Assembly (NCBI GenBank): GCA_044222245.1 | Contig: JBGANQ010000032.1 | Location: forward strand, 23,158-87,157 | Length of the DNA stretch: 64,000 bases | Direction: 5' to 3' | Origin: CALFML01 sp044222245 | GTDB taxonomy: Bacteria; Myxococcota_A; Polyangia; Palsa-1104; JAEUJZ01 | In this document: positions 33,810-42,763 of the stretch, piece by piece | How the letters are laid out: each line of letters starts with the position of its first letter | How positions within the stretch are numbered: position 1 is the first letter of the stretch | The notes under the pieces: generated by a model | What the model saw: the letters and a program-made list of their open reading frames with translations, nothing else | Databases searched by the model: none | What the model was told of the DNA's origin: nothing | Made by a program: the position numbers and the translations under genes

Positions 33810-35005
33810 TGAAGAACGCACCGCTATTGCCCATCTTTCTCATCGTCCTTGTCGACGTGTTCGCGATGACGCTGGTGATTCCGCTGCTGGCGATCTATGC
33901 CGAGAGCTTCGGTGCGACCCCGGTGCAGGCGACGCTGCTCGTCTCGGTGTTCGCGCTCTGTCAGCTGTTCTCGGGACCGTTTCTCGGCAGACTCTCGGAT
34001 CGCACGGGCCGCAAGCCGCTGCTCATCGTCAGCCAGCTCGGGACCTTCGCCGGCCTGCTCTTGATGGCCGCGGCGCACTCGCTGCCGGTGCTGTTTCTCG
34101 CCCGCATCATCGATGGGGCGACCGCCGGCAACCTGTCGCTCGCGCAGGCCTATATCTCCGATCACACCAAGCCCGAGAACCGCACCCGCGCCTTTGCCAT
34201 CATCGGCGTCGCCTTCGGCGTCGGCTTCTTCCTGGGACCGTGGGTGACCGGCTTCCTTGTGCGCTACGGGCTGAACGCGCCGATCCTGCTGGCGGCGGGG
34301 CTGTCGCTCACCAGCGTCCTGTGCACGACGCTGCTTCTGCCCGGGGGACGACCGCCGCCCGCTCCCGCCGCCACCGCGGACAAGCCCGAGCGGCCGCGGC
34401 TTGGACGGATCGCTGCGCTGCGCGCTCGACCGGCGCTGTGGGCGCTGTGGGCGCAGTTCCTTCTGTTCTCGCTGGCGTTCTCGCTGTTCACCTCGGGGTT
34501 CGCGCTGTTTGCCGAGCGCCGCTTCACCTTTGCCGGGCACCCGTTCGGCCCGCGCGAGGTGGGCTATCTGTTTGCGTACAGCGGCTTTCTGGGAATTCTC
34601 CTGCAGGGCGGACTGATGGGCCGGCTGGTGCGCGGGCTCGGCGAGGCCAAGCTGGCGCGCCTGGGCTTCCTGGCGGCGGCGATCGCCTACTGCGGGCTGG
34701 CGCTTTCGCGCGGCATCCCGCAGCTCTTGGTGGTGGCGACCATCTCGGCCTTCGGCAACGGCGTGCTGCGGCCGGTGGTCACCGGCCAGGTGTCGCAGGC
34801 GGTGGGCCCGCACGAGCAGGGCGAGGTGCTGGGGATAAACCAGTCGCTGGCGTCGCTGGCGGCGGTGCTCGGACCCTACCTTGGCGGCCTGCTCATCGAG
34901 CACGAGCTGCTGCTCGCCTGGGGCCTCTTCCCCGCCTGCGTGTGCCTGCTTGGCCTGGTGCTGGCGCTGCGCCCGAGCAGCGCGGCGGTCAGCCGGTCCG
35001 CCTAG
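33809..35005 (+). CDS. Major facilitator superfamily exporter (DHA1/TetA-like)
   Basis: A 398-residue transporter with about 12 membrane helices. The cytoplasmic motif A is intact: FLGRLSDRTGRKP at about 59-71. The first helix carries DVFAMTLVIPLLAIYAESFG, as in drug:H+ antiporters of the TetA group. It starts with GTG six bases after a TATACT element. The end overlaps the convergent SDR gene by 4 bases. It may export a toxic compound or metabolite; drug specificity cannot be read from the sequence. Confidence 0.88.
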   Translation: MKNAPLLPIFLIVLVDVFAMTLVIPLLAIYAESFGATPVQATLLVSVFALCQLFSGPFLGRLSDRTGRKPLLIVSQLGTFAGLLLMAAAHSLPVLFLARIIDGATAGNLSLAQAYISDHTKPENRTRAFAIIGVAFGVGFFLGPWVTGFLVRYGLNAPILLAAGLSLTSVLCTTLLLPGGRPPPAPAATADKPERPRLGRIAALRARPALWALWAQFLLFSLAFSLFTSGFALFAERRFTFAGHPFGPREVGYLFAYSGFLGILLQGGLMGRLVRGLGEAKLARLGFLAAAIAYCGLALSRGIPQLLVVATISAFGNGVLRPVVTGQVSQAVGPHEQGEVLGINQSLASLAAVLGPYLGGLLIEHELLLAWGLFPACVCLLGLVLALRPSSAAVSRSA

Positions 35006-35964
35006 CCGCTGGCCAGTCCCGTCAGCTGCTCGGACACGGTCCAGAGCCGCTGCGCGCTGTCGGCGGCCAGGGCGTGCGGCGCATAGCCGGCATACGGGCG
35101 CTCGGCGACCCACGGCAGCGCCTCCTGACAGTCCTCCAGGTAGCGACCGCCGATTCCCGCCAGCTCGGGTCCGACGGCGGCCCAGATTGTGGTCGCGGCT
35201 CCCTGCTCGGCGTTCTTGAAGGCGGCGTGGACCTTGCCGTTTTCATCGATCCAGCCGGCCGCCCGCATCTCTTCCTGGGGCAGGTGCTGCTGCAGGCCGG
35301 TCATGATGCCGCCGGGCATGACGGCGTTGGCCAAGACTCCGGCGCCACCAAAGCGGCGCGACAGCTCGACCGCGAACAGCGAGTTGGCGGTCTTGGACTG
35401 GCCATAGGCATTCCACTTGTCGTAGGGGCGACTGTGGTAGTTGAGATCGGTGAAGTCGAGGTCCGCGCGGCGATGCGCGCTCGACGACAGCGAGACGACG
35501 CGCGCCGGCGCCGCCGCCCGCAGCGCTGGCAGCAGCAGCACCGTGAGGGCAAAGTGACCAAGGTGATTGGTGCCAAGCTGCGACTCGAATCCCTCGGGGG
35601 TGCGGGCGAGCGGGCAGGCCATGATGCCGGCGTTGTTGATGAGCAGGTGCAGCGGCCGCCCGCTGGCGAGAAACTCGGCGGCAAAGCGGCGCACCGAGGC
35701 CAGTGCCCCCAGATCGAGCGCCGCCGTGCGCAGCCGGTCGCTGCCCGTCTCCTGCCGCAGGCGCGCCGCCACCGGCTCGGCCCGGCCGAGGTCGCGCACG
35801 CCGAGGATCACCTCGGCGCCGGCGCTGAGCAGGGCCCGCGCGGTCTCGACTCCGATTCCCGAGGCGCCGCCAGTGAGGATGGCGGTGCGACCGCGCAGAT
35901 CATGGCCGCTGATGACTTCCAAGGCGGTGGACCGGGCACCAAAAGGCGAGGTGACACGACTCAT
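35002..35964 (-). CDS. Short-chain dehydrogenase/reductase
   Basis: A 320-residue SDR enzyme with the cofactor motif TGGASGIG, NNAG at about 110, the catalytic Ser (VSLSSSAH) and YxxxK as YGQSK near 188-192. The long N-terminal extension and the C-terminal segment resemble the WW-domain oxidoreductase/retinol-dehydrogenase-like group. Its ATGA overlaps the TetR stop, so it is translated with the regulator and is the likely regulated gene. Confidence 0.9.
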   Translation of the reverse strand: MSRVTSPFGARSTALEVISGHDLRGRTAILTGGASGIGVETARALLSAGAEVILGVRDLGRAEPVAARLRQETGSDRLRTAALDLGALASVRRFAAEFLASGRPLHLLINNAGIMACPLARTPEGFESQLGTNHLGHFALTVLLLPALRAAAPARVVSLSSSAHRRADLDFTDLNYHSRPYDKWNAYGQSKTANSLFAVELSRRFGGAGVLANAVMPGGIMTGLQQHLPQEEMRAAGWIDENGKVHAAFKNAEQGAATTIWAAVGPELAGIGGRYLEDCQEALPWVAERPYAGYAPHALAADSAQRLWTVSEQLTGLASG

Positions 35965-36584
35965 CGGGAGCTCCTGGCTCGGGGTTTGGGCAACTGCGGC
36001 GGGATCAGGCTGGCGCAGAGCAGCTGGACCAGCTGACCCAGGCGCGACTGAAACTCGGCAGCAGACAGCGGGACTGGCTCGGGCGACTTCAGCCCGTAGG
36101 CGGCGCGCAGCAGGAGCTCGGTCAGCCGCGCCGGGTCAAGCCCGGCGGGACCCAGGGCCAGCCGGCCGCGGCTGACCTCGGCGTCGATCGCGGCGCGCAG
36201 CATCTGGGCGAACTTCTGCGAAGCGGCGGCGTTGATGGCGCTGCACTGGCGACCGCTCTCGCTGAGCAGCTCGGCCCCGTGCGGCGTCCCGTACACCCGC
36301 TCCAGGAACCAGGCGAAGCGCTGGCCGAGCAGAGCGGTCAGCACCGCGACCGGCCCCGCGGCGTCGGCCTGGGCGGCGGCGGTGGCGGCCAGGCTCAGGG
36401 TGGTGGCGTGGATGTGCTCGACGACCGCCTGAAACAGCGCTTCCTTGGACGAGAAGTGGCGATACAGACCCTGCCGCGACAGGCCGACCTGCTCGGCCAG
36501 ATCGCTCATCTCGACCTTCTTATAGCCGTAGCGGCTAAACGAATCGAGCGCCCCATCCAAGATGCGCTGCCGGCTGTTCTCCAC
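35961..36584 (-). CDS. TetR-family transcriptional repressor
   Basis: A 207-residue regulator. The N-terminal helix-turn-helix reads RQRILDGALDSFSRYGYKKVEMSDLAEQVGLSRQGLYRHFSSKEALF in outline (about 5-50). The rest is a helical ligand-binding domain. The GTG start at 36584 coincides with the predicted transcription start, and the promoter spacer holds an inverted repeat, so autoregulation is likely. Longer in-frame starts upstream lack homology. It is coupled to the SDR gene by ATGA. Confidence 0.9.
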   Translation of the reverse strand: MENSRQRILDGALDSFSRYGYKKVEMSDLAEQVGLSRQGLYRHFSSKEALFQAVVEHIHATTLSLAATAAAQADAAGPVAVLTALLGQRFAWFLERVYGTPHGAELLSESGRQCSAINAAASQKFAQMLRAAIDAEVSRGRLALGPAGLDPARLTELLLRAAYGLKSPEPVPLSAAEFQSRLGQLVQLLCASLIPPQLPKPRARSSR

Positions 36585-36590
36585 CCGGAC

Positions 36591-36619
36591 AAAGTAGACA
36601 CATATGACCCAAGTGTCAA
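36591..36619 (-). promoter_or_regulatory. Strong promoter with operator in the spacer, leaderless transcript
   Basis: On the minus strand TTGACA (36614-36619) is separated by exactly 17 bases from TACTTT (36591-36596). The start point would fall at about 36584, the GTG codon. GACAC and GTGTC form an inverted repeat at 36597-36617, nearly filling the space between the two boxes: a good site for the TetR protein encoded downstream. Confidence 0.72.
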
Positions 36620-36750
36620 CAACCGCAGGCTGAGCGACGTGAGGCTGGGCGCAGGCTGTCAGCGCGGGTCCCGCGGCGCGTCGCTCCCCTGGCGCCGGTT
36701 CTGTTAACTCATCCGCTCCGCCGACGCGCTGGCGGCGAAGGAGCTTGCTC

Positions 36751-37989
36751 CTACTTGACCACCGGCGCCAGCGCCTGCGCGATCGCCGCCGCCAGCTTGC
36801 GGGTGGCGCGCGGGTCGGGGTGGCCGTCCCCCGGCAGCGTCCAGCTGGGATCGAGATCGACCAGCAGATACGGCAGCTTGCGCGCCTCAAACAGGCTGCG
36901 GATGATCCACGCCTCTGGGTGCTCAGCCAGCGGGCGCGGCGGGCCGAGGCTGGGAATCAGGAACAGCGGGGCCGCGCCGCGCGCCCGGGCCAGGCGCGCA
37001 GTCTCGGAAAATAGGGCCCCCACAAGCTCCAGCATCGCCTGGTTGTGCGCCTGGCTGTGATAGGGAATGACGTTGCGCAGGAACTTGCGCAGCCGCAGCT
37101 CGGCCCACAGGCCGTGCGCCGGCGGCAGCAGGGTGAGCGCGCCCTGCGGGTCCAGCACGAGGTGGGGACGATAGTCGCGCATGGTGCGATCGAGCAGCGC
37201 CGGCAGAAACAGCGTCACCACCGCGACCGGCCGGCTGTAGCGGGGCAGCTCGTCGGCGAGCCGCAGGTAGGCCTGATCGCAGGCGTAGCCGCCGACGCTC
37301 AGGTTGACCACCTGCAGCCCGAGCTGCTCGCCCACCTGGGCGGCGTAGGTCTCGGGATACTGCAGGCCGTGGCCGATGCCGATCGACTCGCCGGTAAAAA
37401 GCACGGTCGGCCGCGCCGGGTCGAGGACGTCGGCGACGCTGCGCACGCGCACGCTCTGCGCGTTGAAGCTGTACTCGATGTCGCGGTCGGCAAGGCGGGC
37501 GATGGTGCGCTGCGACGGCGTCGGCAGCCAGCCGTAGCGCGGGTGGGCGCCGCCGAGCCGCAGCTCCAGCGGTGGGTTGCTCTTGCGCATCTGTTCCAGG
37601 CGGCGCTCGGTGTGGCGCAAGACGCCTTCGAAGAGCAGCGTGACCACGATCAGCACCAGCGCCACCCGCCCCGCCGCCGCCAGCCGCTCGGCAGCCGGGC
37701 GGCGCACCCACCACCTGTGAGCCGGCGCCACAACCAGGGTCGGTCCGCGCACGAGCAGCAGCAGTCCTAGAGCGGCGCAGGCGATCCGCAAAAGGGCGAT
37801 CTTGTAGGCGTAGTGCGCGCGCGGCACCAGGTAGGAGTGCATGAAGTGGCGCTCAAACCAGGCGACATCGGCGCGCTCGGCAAAAAAGATGAACGCGAGC
37901 GCGAGGGTGAGGGTCGCCGCCGCGAGCGCGAGACGGACCCCGCGCGCCGGCGCCGCATCGGTTTTTTCATCGCCAGCAGCCTCCAGCAT
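36751..37989 (-). CDS. Membrane-anchored SGNH/GDSL-like hydrolase
   Basis: A 412-residue protein with three N-terminal membrane helices (about 18-37, 63-80 and 107-121). The extracytoplasmic SGNH domain has block I GESIGIGHGLQYPETYAAQ with Ser202, then NLSVGGYACDQAYL (block II-like), and the closing Asp/His pair in GDGHPD near residue 395. These enzymes acylate or deacylate sugars or peptides. The ATG at 37989 is divergent from the ferritin-like gene; the neighbouring carbamoyltransferase and DUF5989-like genes commonly occur with such hydrolases. Confidence 0.82.
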   Translation of the reverse strand: MLEAAGDEKTDAAPARGVRLALAAATLTLALAFIFFAERADVAWFERHFMHSYLVPRAHYAYKIALLRIACAALGLLLLVRGPTLVVAPAHRWWVRRPAAERLAAAGRVALVLIVVTLLFEGVLRHTERRLEQMRKSNPPLELRLGGAHPRYGWLPTPSQRTIARLADRDIEYSFNAQSVRVRSVADVLDPARPTVLFTGESIGIGHGLQYPETYAAQVGEQLGLQVVNLSVGGYACDQAYLRLADELPRYSRPVAVVTLFLPALLDRTMRDYRPHLVLDPQGALTLLPPAHGLWAELRLRKFLRNVIPYHSQAHNQAMLELVGALFSETARLARARGAAPLFLIPSLGPPRPLAEHPEAWIIRSLFEARKLPYLLVDLDPSWTLPGDGHPDPRATRKLAAAIAQALAPVVK

Positions 37990-38019
37990 CGGGGTCGCAT
38001 GTTGTGCTAAGTTCCGCGC

Positions 38020-38886
38020 GTGAGCAACATCGGCGCAGCCGAGCGGCTTGGGAAACCCGCGGAGGCTGACTCCATTTCCAGCGTGTCCGCGGCGCCATCG
38101 GCGGACCTTGAGCCCCGCGCTCGGGCCGCCCGCGCGCTGCCGCCCGGCCGCGTCCTGGACCAGCTTTTGCGGCCGCTGCACCGCTGGGTGTGGCGCGACC
38201 CCAGCCGGCGGGCGCGCAAGCTGCTGCGCTTTGCCGAGACCGAAGCCGACGGCGGCCGCGATCTGGCGCGCGCTGCAGAGCTCGCCAGCGAGCCGCTGCT
38301 GCGGCGGCTCTTTCTCCGCCACTCAGTCGATGAGCAGCGCCACGCCGCGCTGTTCCGCCGCCGCGGTCAGGAGCTCCTCGCCACCCTGCCGCGCGGGGCG
38401 CGACCAGGCTTTGAGGCGCAGCTTCTGACCCCCGGCGAGCGCGGCCTGGACGATCTGCGGGTCGAGAGCGAGCGCCCCGACTCCCTGCTCGCCTTCCTCC
38501 ATCTCTCCGAGGGCGCGGCGGCCGGGCGCTTTGCCGTCTACCAAGAGGTCCTCGCCGCCGACCCGGCGACCCAGGCGGTCTTTGCAGCGGTGCTGCACGA
38601 CGAGGTGTTCCACATGAGCTACACCCACACCCAGCTCCGCCGGGTGGCGCCGACGCGCAGCGGAGTGCGGCTGTTCTGGGCGCGCGCCCGGCGGCTGTGG
38701 AAGGGCTACCTGCGGCTGGCCACTGCCCTGGCGGCAGTGCTCGGCGGCGCGATGCTGCTGCTGCAGTACTTTGTCCTGCTGCCGCCCTTTGCGCTGTGGG
38801 CGCGACGGCTCGCCCGGCGCGAGCCGCTCGGCTTTGTGCCGCCACCGGTCCGCGCGCCGGCCGCTGCGGCGCGGGCGCAGTACTAG
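38020..38886 (+). CDS. Ferritin-like di-iron protein with C-terminal membrane helix
   Basis: A 288-residue protein with a four-helix di-iron pattern: E73 or E75 (FAETEAD), E105xxH108 (DEQRHA), E164 (LSEGAA) and E195xxH198 (DEVFHM). A hydrophobic helix follows at about 230-256. The start is GTG at 38020; no strong ribosome site is visible, so it may be shorter. Such proteins are oxidases, hydroxylases or iron stores; here it opens a gene set with a carbamoyltransferase. Confidence 0.75.
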   Translation: MSNIGAAERLGKPAEADSISSVSAAPSADLEPRARAARALPPGRVLDQLLRPLHRWVWRDPSRRARKLLRFAETEADGGRDLARAAELASEPLLRRLFLRHSVDEQRHAALFRRRGQELLATLPRGARPGFEAQLLTPGERGLDDLRVESERPDSLLAFLHLSEGAAAGRFAVYQEVLAADPATQAVFAAVLHDEVFHMSYTHTQLRRVAPTRSGVRLFWARARRLWKGYLRLATALAAVLGGAMLLLQYFVLLPPFALWARRLARREPLGFVPPPVRAPAAAARAQY

Positions 38887-38907
38887 TCAAGGCGAGGAAC
38901 GCCGCCC

Positions 38908-40740
38908 ATGAAGATCCTCGGCATCTCCGCCCACTACCATGACTCCGCCGCCGCCCTTGTCATAGATGGCGTCCCGCTGTGCGCGGTGCAGGAAGAGCGC
39001 CTGTCGCGGCGCAAGAACGACGCCGCCTTTCCGCTGCAGGCCATCACCTGGTGCCTGGAGCGCGGCGGCCTGGCTCCCGAAGAGCTCGACGCGGTGGTCT
39101 TCTACGAGCGGCCGATGCTCAAGTTCGAGCGCGTGCTGACCTGCCTGCTGCGCGCCTTCCCCCACTCCTTCCGCAGCTTCCCGCGGGCGATGCGCAGCGC
39201 GCTGGGAGACAAGGTCTGGGTCAAGGGAATCATCGCCTCGCAGCTCGGGGTGCGCGGCGACCGCATCCTGTTTACCGATCATCACCAGGCGCACGCCGCC
39301 ACCGCTTTTCTCTGCTCGCCGAGTCGCCGGGCGGCCATCCTGACCGCGGACGGCGTGGGCGAGTGGGCGACGCTCACGACCGGCCACGGCGAGCGGCACC
39401 GCGACGGCAAGGTCGCGCTCGAGCTGACGCGCGAGATCCGCTACCCGCACTCGCTGGGCATGCTGTACTCGACCTTCACCGCCTTCCTCGGCTTCGCCGT
39501 CAACGAGGGCGAGTACAAGGTGATGGGGCTGGCGGCGTACGGCACGCCGCGCCACGCCGAGGCAGTGCGCCGCATCATCCAGCGCACCGCCGACGGCGGC
39601 TTCGCCCTGGATCTGTCCTACTTCGACTACCACAAGAGCGCCGCCCGCTCCTACTCGGCGCGCTTTGTCCGCGAGTTTGGCCCGCCGCGCCTGCCGCACG
39701 AGCCGCTGGACCTCGACACCCAAGACGGTCGGCGCTACGCCGACCTGGCGGCCAGCGTCCAGCTCGTGCTCGAAGACTTGATGGTGGATCTGTGCCGGCG
39801 CCTGCAGCAAGAAACGGGGCTGACGGAGCTGTGTCTGGGCGGCGGCGTCGCCCTCAACGGCTGCGCCAACGCCCGCATCCTGCGCGAGTCCGGCTTCCAG
39901 CGGCTCTACGTGCCGCCGGCGCCGGGCGATAGCGGCTGCGCGCTCGGTGCCGCGCTGTATGCAGATCGGATCTACTTCGGCCAGCCCGATCGCGAAGTTC
40001 CCGATCACCCGTTCTGGGGTCCCAGCGTCGACCCGCGCGAGCTGGCGCAGCTCGCCCGCGAGGACGGCCTGCCGCTGTGGGAGTTCGCCTCCGACGCCGA
40101 TCTGCTGCGCCGCCTGGCCGATGAGCTGCACGCCAGCCGCATCGTCGGCTGGATGGAGGGGCCGAGCGAGCTCGGGCCGCGGGCGCTGGGCCACCGCAGC
40201 CTGCTGGCGGCGCCCCAGGATCCGCAGCTGCGCGATCGCCTCAACCGCGAGATCAAGTACCGCGAAGAGTTCCGCCCGTTCGCCCCCGTAGTGCCCATTG
40301 AAGTGGCCGATCAGTACTTCGATCTCGACGGCGGCGCCGCCGGCAGCGGGGCGCGCCTGGGCCGCTTCATGTCGGGCGTGTTTCCGGTGCGCGAGCGGTG
40401 GCGGGCGCAGCTCGGTGCGGTCACCCATATCGACGGCACCGCGCGGGTGCAGACCCTGGAGCCGGCGATGGCGCCGCGCCTGCACGCGCTGCTGCACGCC
40501 TACGGCGAGCGGAGCGGCATTCCGGTGCTCCTCAACACCTCCTTCAACCTCGCCGGCGAGCCGATCGTAAACCGCGCGGTCGAGGGCTACTCGACGTTCC
40601 AGCGCGCCGACATCGATCTGCTGGTGGCCGGCCGCCAGGTGGTCGGCAAGCGGCACCTGACCGGCACCTTCCTCTCACCACCGCTGCCGCGCTCGGCCGA
40701 CGCCCACGCAAGCCGCGCCGCCAGCAAGGAGATCGCCTAG
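38908..40740 (+). CDS. NodU/CmcH-type carbamoyltransferase
   Basis: A 610-residue enzyme. The N-terminal Kae1-like part has ILGISAHYHDSAAALVIDG and the metal/nucleotide histidines DHHQAHAA (H125, H126, H129); the C-terminal YrdC-like part contains GPSELGPRALGHRS and NREIKYREEFRPFAPVV. This architecture transfers the carbamoyl group of carbamoyl phosphate, through carbamoyl-adenylate, to a hydroxyl of a sugar, antibiotic or nodulation factor. It overlaps the next gene by one base (TAGTG). Confidence 0.93.
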   Translation: MKILGISAHYHDSAAALVIDGVPLCAVQEERLSRRKNDAAFPLQAITWCLERGGLAPEELDAVVFYERPMLKFERVLTCLLRAFPHSFRSFPRAMRSALGDKVWVKGIIASQLGVRGDRILFTDHHQAHAATAFLCSPSRRAAILTADGVGEWATLTTGHGERHRDGKVALELTREIRYPHSLGMLYSTFTAFLGFAVNEGEYKVMGLAAYGTPRHAEAVRRIIQRTADGGFALDLSYFDYHKSAARSYSARFVREFGPPRLPHEPLDLDTQDGRRYADLAASVQLVLEDLMVDLCRRLQQETGLTELCLGGGVALNGCANARILRESGFQRLYVPPAPGDSGCALGAALYADRIYFGQPDREVPDHPFWGPSVDPRELAQLAREDGLPLWEFASDADLLRRLADELHASRIVGWMEGPSELGPRALGHRSLLAAPQDPQLRDRLNREIKYREEFRPFAPVVPIEVADQYFDLDGGAAGSGARLGRFMSGVFPVRERWRAQLGAVTHIDGTARVQTLEPAMAPRLHALLHAYGERSGIPVLLNTSFNLAGEPIVNRAVEGYSTFQRADIDLLVAGRQVVGKRHLTGTFLSPPLPRSADAHASRAASKEIA

Positions 40741-40952
40741 TGATCAAGAAGCGCAGCAAGCTCCATCGCGGGGTGCTCATCATGGCCAGCGCCGTGCCGT
40801 CGATCTTTCAGCTGGCCGCGGGCCTGTGGCGCAGCGACAGCGGCAAGCGCTGGCTGGTGCCGCTGGTGCTGTTCCTGTGTCTGACCGGCCTTATCTTGAT
40901 CTTGGGAACCAGCGTAGAAGCGCTGGCCCCGTTTATCTACACCATCTTTTAG
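40740..40952 (+). CDS. DUF5989-like small membrane protein
   Basis: A 70-residue protein translated from the GTG that overlaps the last base of the carbamoyltransferase stop. Residues of about 18-70 match the DUF5989 pattern: an amphipathic FQLAAGLWRSDSGKRW followed by a hydrophobic helix and ALAPFIYTIF at the end. Genes of this family are known to sit beside carbamoyltransferases and SGNH hydrolases. It is probably a membrane partner of the carbamoyl transfer step; its biochemical role is not known. Confidence 0.85.
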   Translation: MIKKRSKLHRGVLIMASAVPSIFQLAAGLWRSDSGKRWLVPLVLFLCLTGLILILGTSVEALAPFIYTIF

Positions 40953-40961
40953 GCGCGGCCG

Positions 40962-41978
40962 ATGTCTGAAGGGGTCCCTGCGGAGTGTCTGCCGCTGCTC
41001 TGCTGCCCGGCGTGCGGCCAGCGGCTGAAGGCGACGGACCCGGGGATGCTCGGCTGCCTCGGCTGCGCCGCCGCCTATCCGGTAAGTGATGGGGTGGTCG
41101 AGCTGCGCGCGCCGCAGCCGGCCGACGCGGTGACCCAGACCGTGCGCAGCTTCTATACCGCCGCGCCGTTCCCGGGGTACCCGCCGCGCGACAGCCTGGC
41201 CTCGCTGCGCGCCCGCGCCGAGCGCAGCGAGTTCGCGCGCCTCCTCGATCAGGCAATAGCCCCCGATGCGCGGGTGCTGGAGCTCGGCTGCGGCACCGGT
41301 CAGATGAGCCTATTTCTGGCGCGGCACCAGCGGCTGGTGATCGGCGCCGATCTGACCCGTGCCTCGCTGGCGCTGGCGGCGGCGGCGGCGCGGCGGTTCG
41401 GGCTCGCCGAGCGCGGTCGCCTGCAGTTTGTCGAGACCGATCTGGCGGCGCCCGGACTGCCCGCCGCGGCGTTCGATGTCGTCTACTGCTCGGGCGTGCT
41501 GCACCATACAAGAGCGCCGGCGGACTCCTTCCGTCGTCTGGCCCGCCTGTGCCGGCCCGGCGGGATCCTCGTCGTCGGACTTTACAACGCCTACGCGCGG
41601 CTGCCGCACCGCCTGCGACGTCTTATTGCCCGGCTGACCGGCTATCGCCTGATTCCCTTTGATCCGGTGCTGCGCGACCGCGCCGCTCAAAGCGATCGCA
41701 GACAGGCGTGGCTGCGCGATCAGTACCTGCACCCGCAGGAGCACCGCCACACCGTGGCGCAGGTGCAGCGCTGGTTCCGCGACAGCGAGGTCGCCTACCT
41801 GCGCACCTATCCCGACGCGCTGATCGCCGCCGAGCCGCTCACCGGCGGCGAGCTGTTTACCCCCGCTGAGGACAACTGGGCGGCCGAGAACGTCTTGTCG
41901 CAGCTTGGCTGGATGGGCAGCCTGGGCCACGAAGGCGGGCTGTTTGTCACCATCGGGCAGAAGCTTCCCTGCAGCTAG
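40962..41978 (+). CDS. SAM-dependent methyltransferase with N-terminal Cys-rich zinc ribbon
   Basis: A 338-residue protein. Residues of about 10-45 form a Trm112-like zinc ribbon (LLCCPACGQRL... GCLGCAAAYPVSDGV) and from about 95 a class I methyltransferase domain: VLELGCGTGQMS, DVVYCSGVLHHTRAP, LCRPGGILVVGLYNA. It begins 9 bases after the DUF5989-like gene, so it belongs to the same operon. Its tail overlaps the convergent phosphatase gene by 4 bases. Probably methylates the same product that is carbamoylated. Confidence 0.88.
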   Translation: MSEGVPAECLPLLCCPACGQRLKATDPGMLGCLGCAAAYPVSDGVVELRAPQPADAVTQTVRSFYTAAPFPGYPPRDSLASLRARAERSEFARLLDQAIAPDARVLELGCGTGQMSLFLARHQRLVIGADLTRASLALAAAAARRFGLAERGRLQFVETDLAAPGLPAAAFDVVYCSGVLHHTRAPADSFRRLARLCRPGGILVVGLYNAYARLPHRLRRLIARLTGYRLIPFDPVLRDRAAQSDRRQAWLRDQYLHPQEHRHTVAQVQRWFRDSEVAYLRTYPDALIAAEPLTGGELFTPAEDNWAAENVLSQLGWMGSLGHEGGLFVTIGQKLPCS

Positions 41979-42631
41979 TCGGCGGCGCTCGCGAACAGGG
42001 CAGTCTGGATCTGGGCGAAGGTGTCAAAGGGGGTAAACTGCACGCCGCGCTCGCCAAGGAACCGCTCGAGCGCCCGCCCGCGCTTGGCAAAGCACCGATC
42101 CGCCGCCTGCGCCGCCGCATAGTCAGACAGTCCGTCGCCGACAAACACGACCCGCTTGCCCGCCGCCTGCGCCGCCCGCACCGCCGCCGCCTTGTCATGT
42201 CCGTTGGCCGAGGCATCGCGGTGCTGGAAGATCCAGCCCGTCGGCTCGACCACCACCTCGCTGGCGAGGATCTGCACCCGCGAAAGACCCTGGCGCCCAA
42301 GCGCGCGGCCGATGAGCGGCGCGACTCCCGAGCTGAGGATGGCCAGCGCCACGCCCCGCTGCTCGCAGGCAGCGACAAAGGCGCTAAACGTCGAGTCAAA
42401 CTTCACACTCTGCGCCAGCAGCGCGTCCGCTTCATCAAGGGAGAGCCGCATGGCGCGGGCCTGCGCGCTCAGCACCTCGCGCAGCTCCATCTGCCCCGCG
42501 GCCAGACTCTCCTCCAGCTGCCGCCAGCGCAGCGGGCCGCCGCCGTCGCGGGCCAGGGCATAGAAGGTGTCCTGATCGGTGATGGTGCCATCGTAGTCGA
42601 CATAGACTACATAGTCGCTGGTGACAGGCAT
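41975..42631 (-). CDS. HAD-IB family phosphatase (MtnX-like)
   Basis: A 218-residue phosphatase: VDYDGTITDQDTFY (DxDGT nucleophile motif) at about 11-23, ILSSGVAPLI (motif II Ser), Lys146 in HDKAAAVRAA and GDGLSDYAAAQAADRCFA (motif IV). This matches the HAD-IB/SerB-like group that includes MtnX. It dephosphorylates a small metabolite; the Mtn (methionine-salvage) assignment is by resemblance only, with no methionine-salvage gene nearby. Confidence 0.85.
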   Translation of the reverse strand: MPVTSDYVVYVDYDGTITDQDTFYALARDGGGPLRWRQLEESLAAGQMELREVLSAQARAMRLSLDEADALLAQSVKFDSTFSAFVAACEQRGVALAILSSGVAPLIGRALGRQGLSRVQILASEVVVEPTGWIFQHRDASANGHDKAAAVRAAQAAGKRVVFVGDGLSDYAAAQAADRCFAKRGRALERFLGERGVQFTPFDTFAQIQTALFASAAD

Positions 42632-42763
42632 GCTCCTTCACCATAACAAAAAGCCGCGCCCGCGCGTAGCTTGCCCGCGGGAAGCAAGCCGCCCCCCGCC
42701 AAGGTCCCGATTCGTGATACGATATCGCCGGTCCTTTTTCTATCGGGGAGCGAGGAGGCAACG

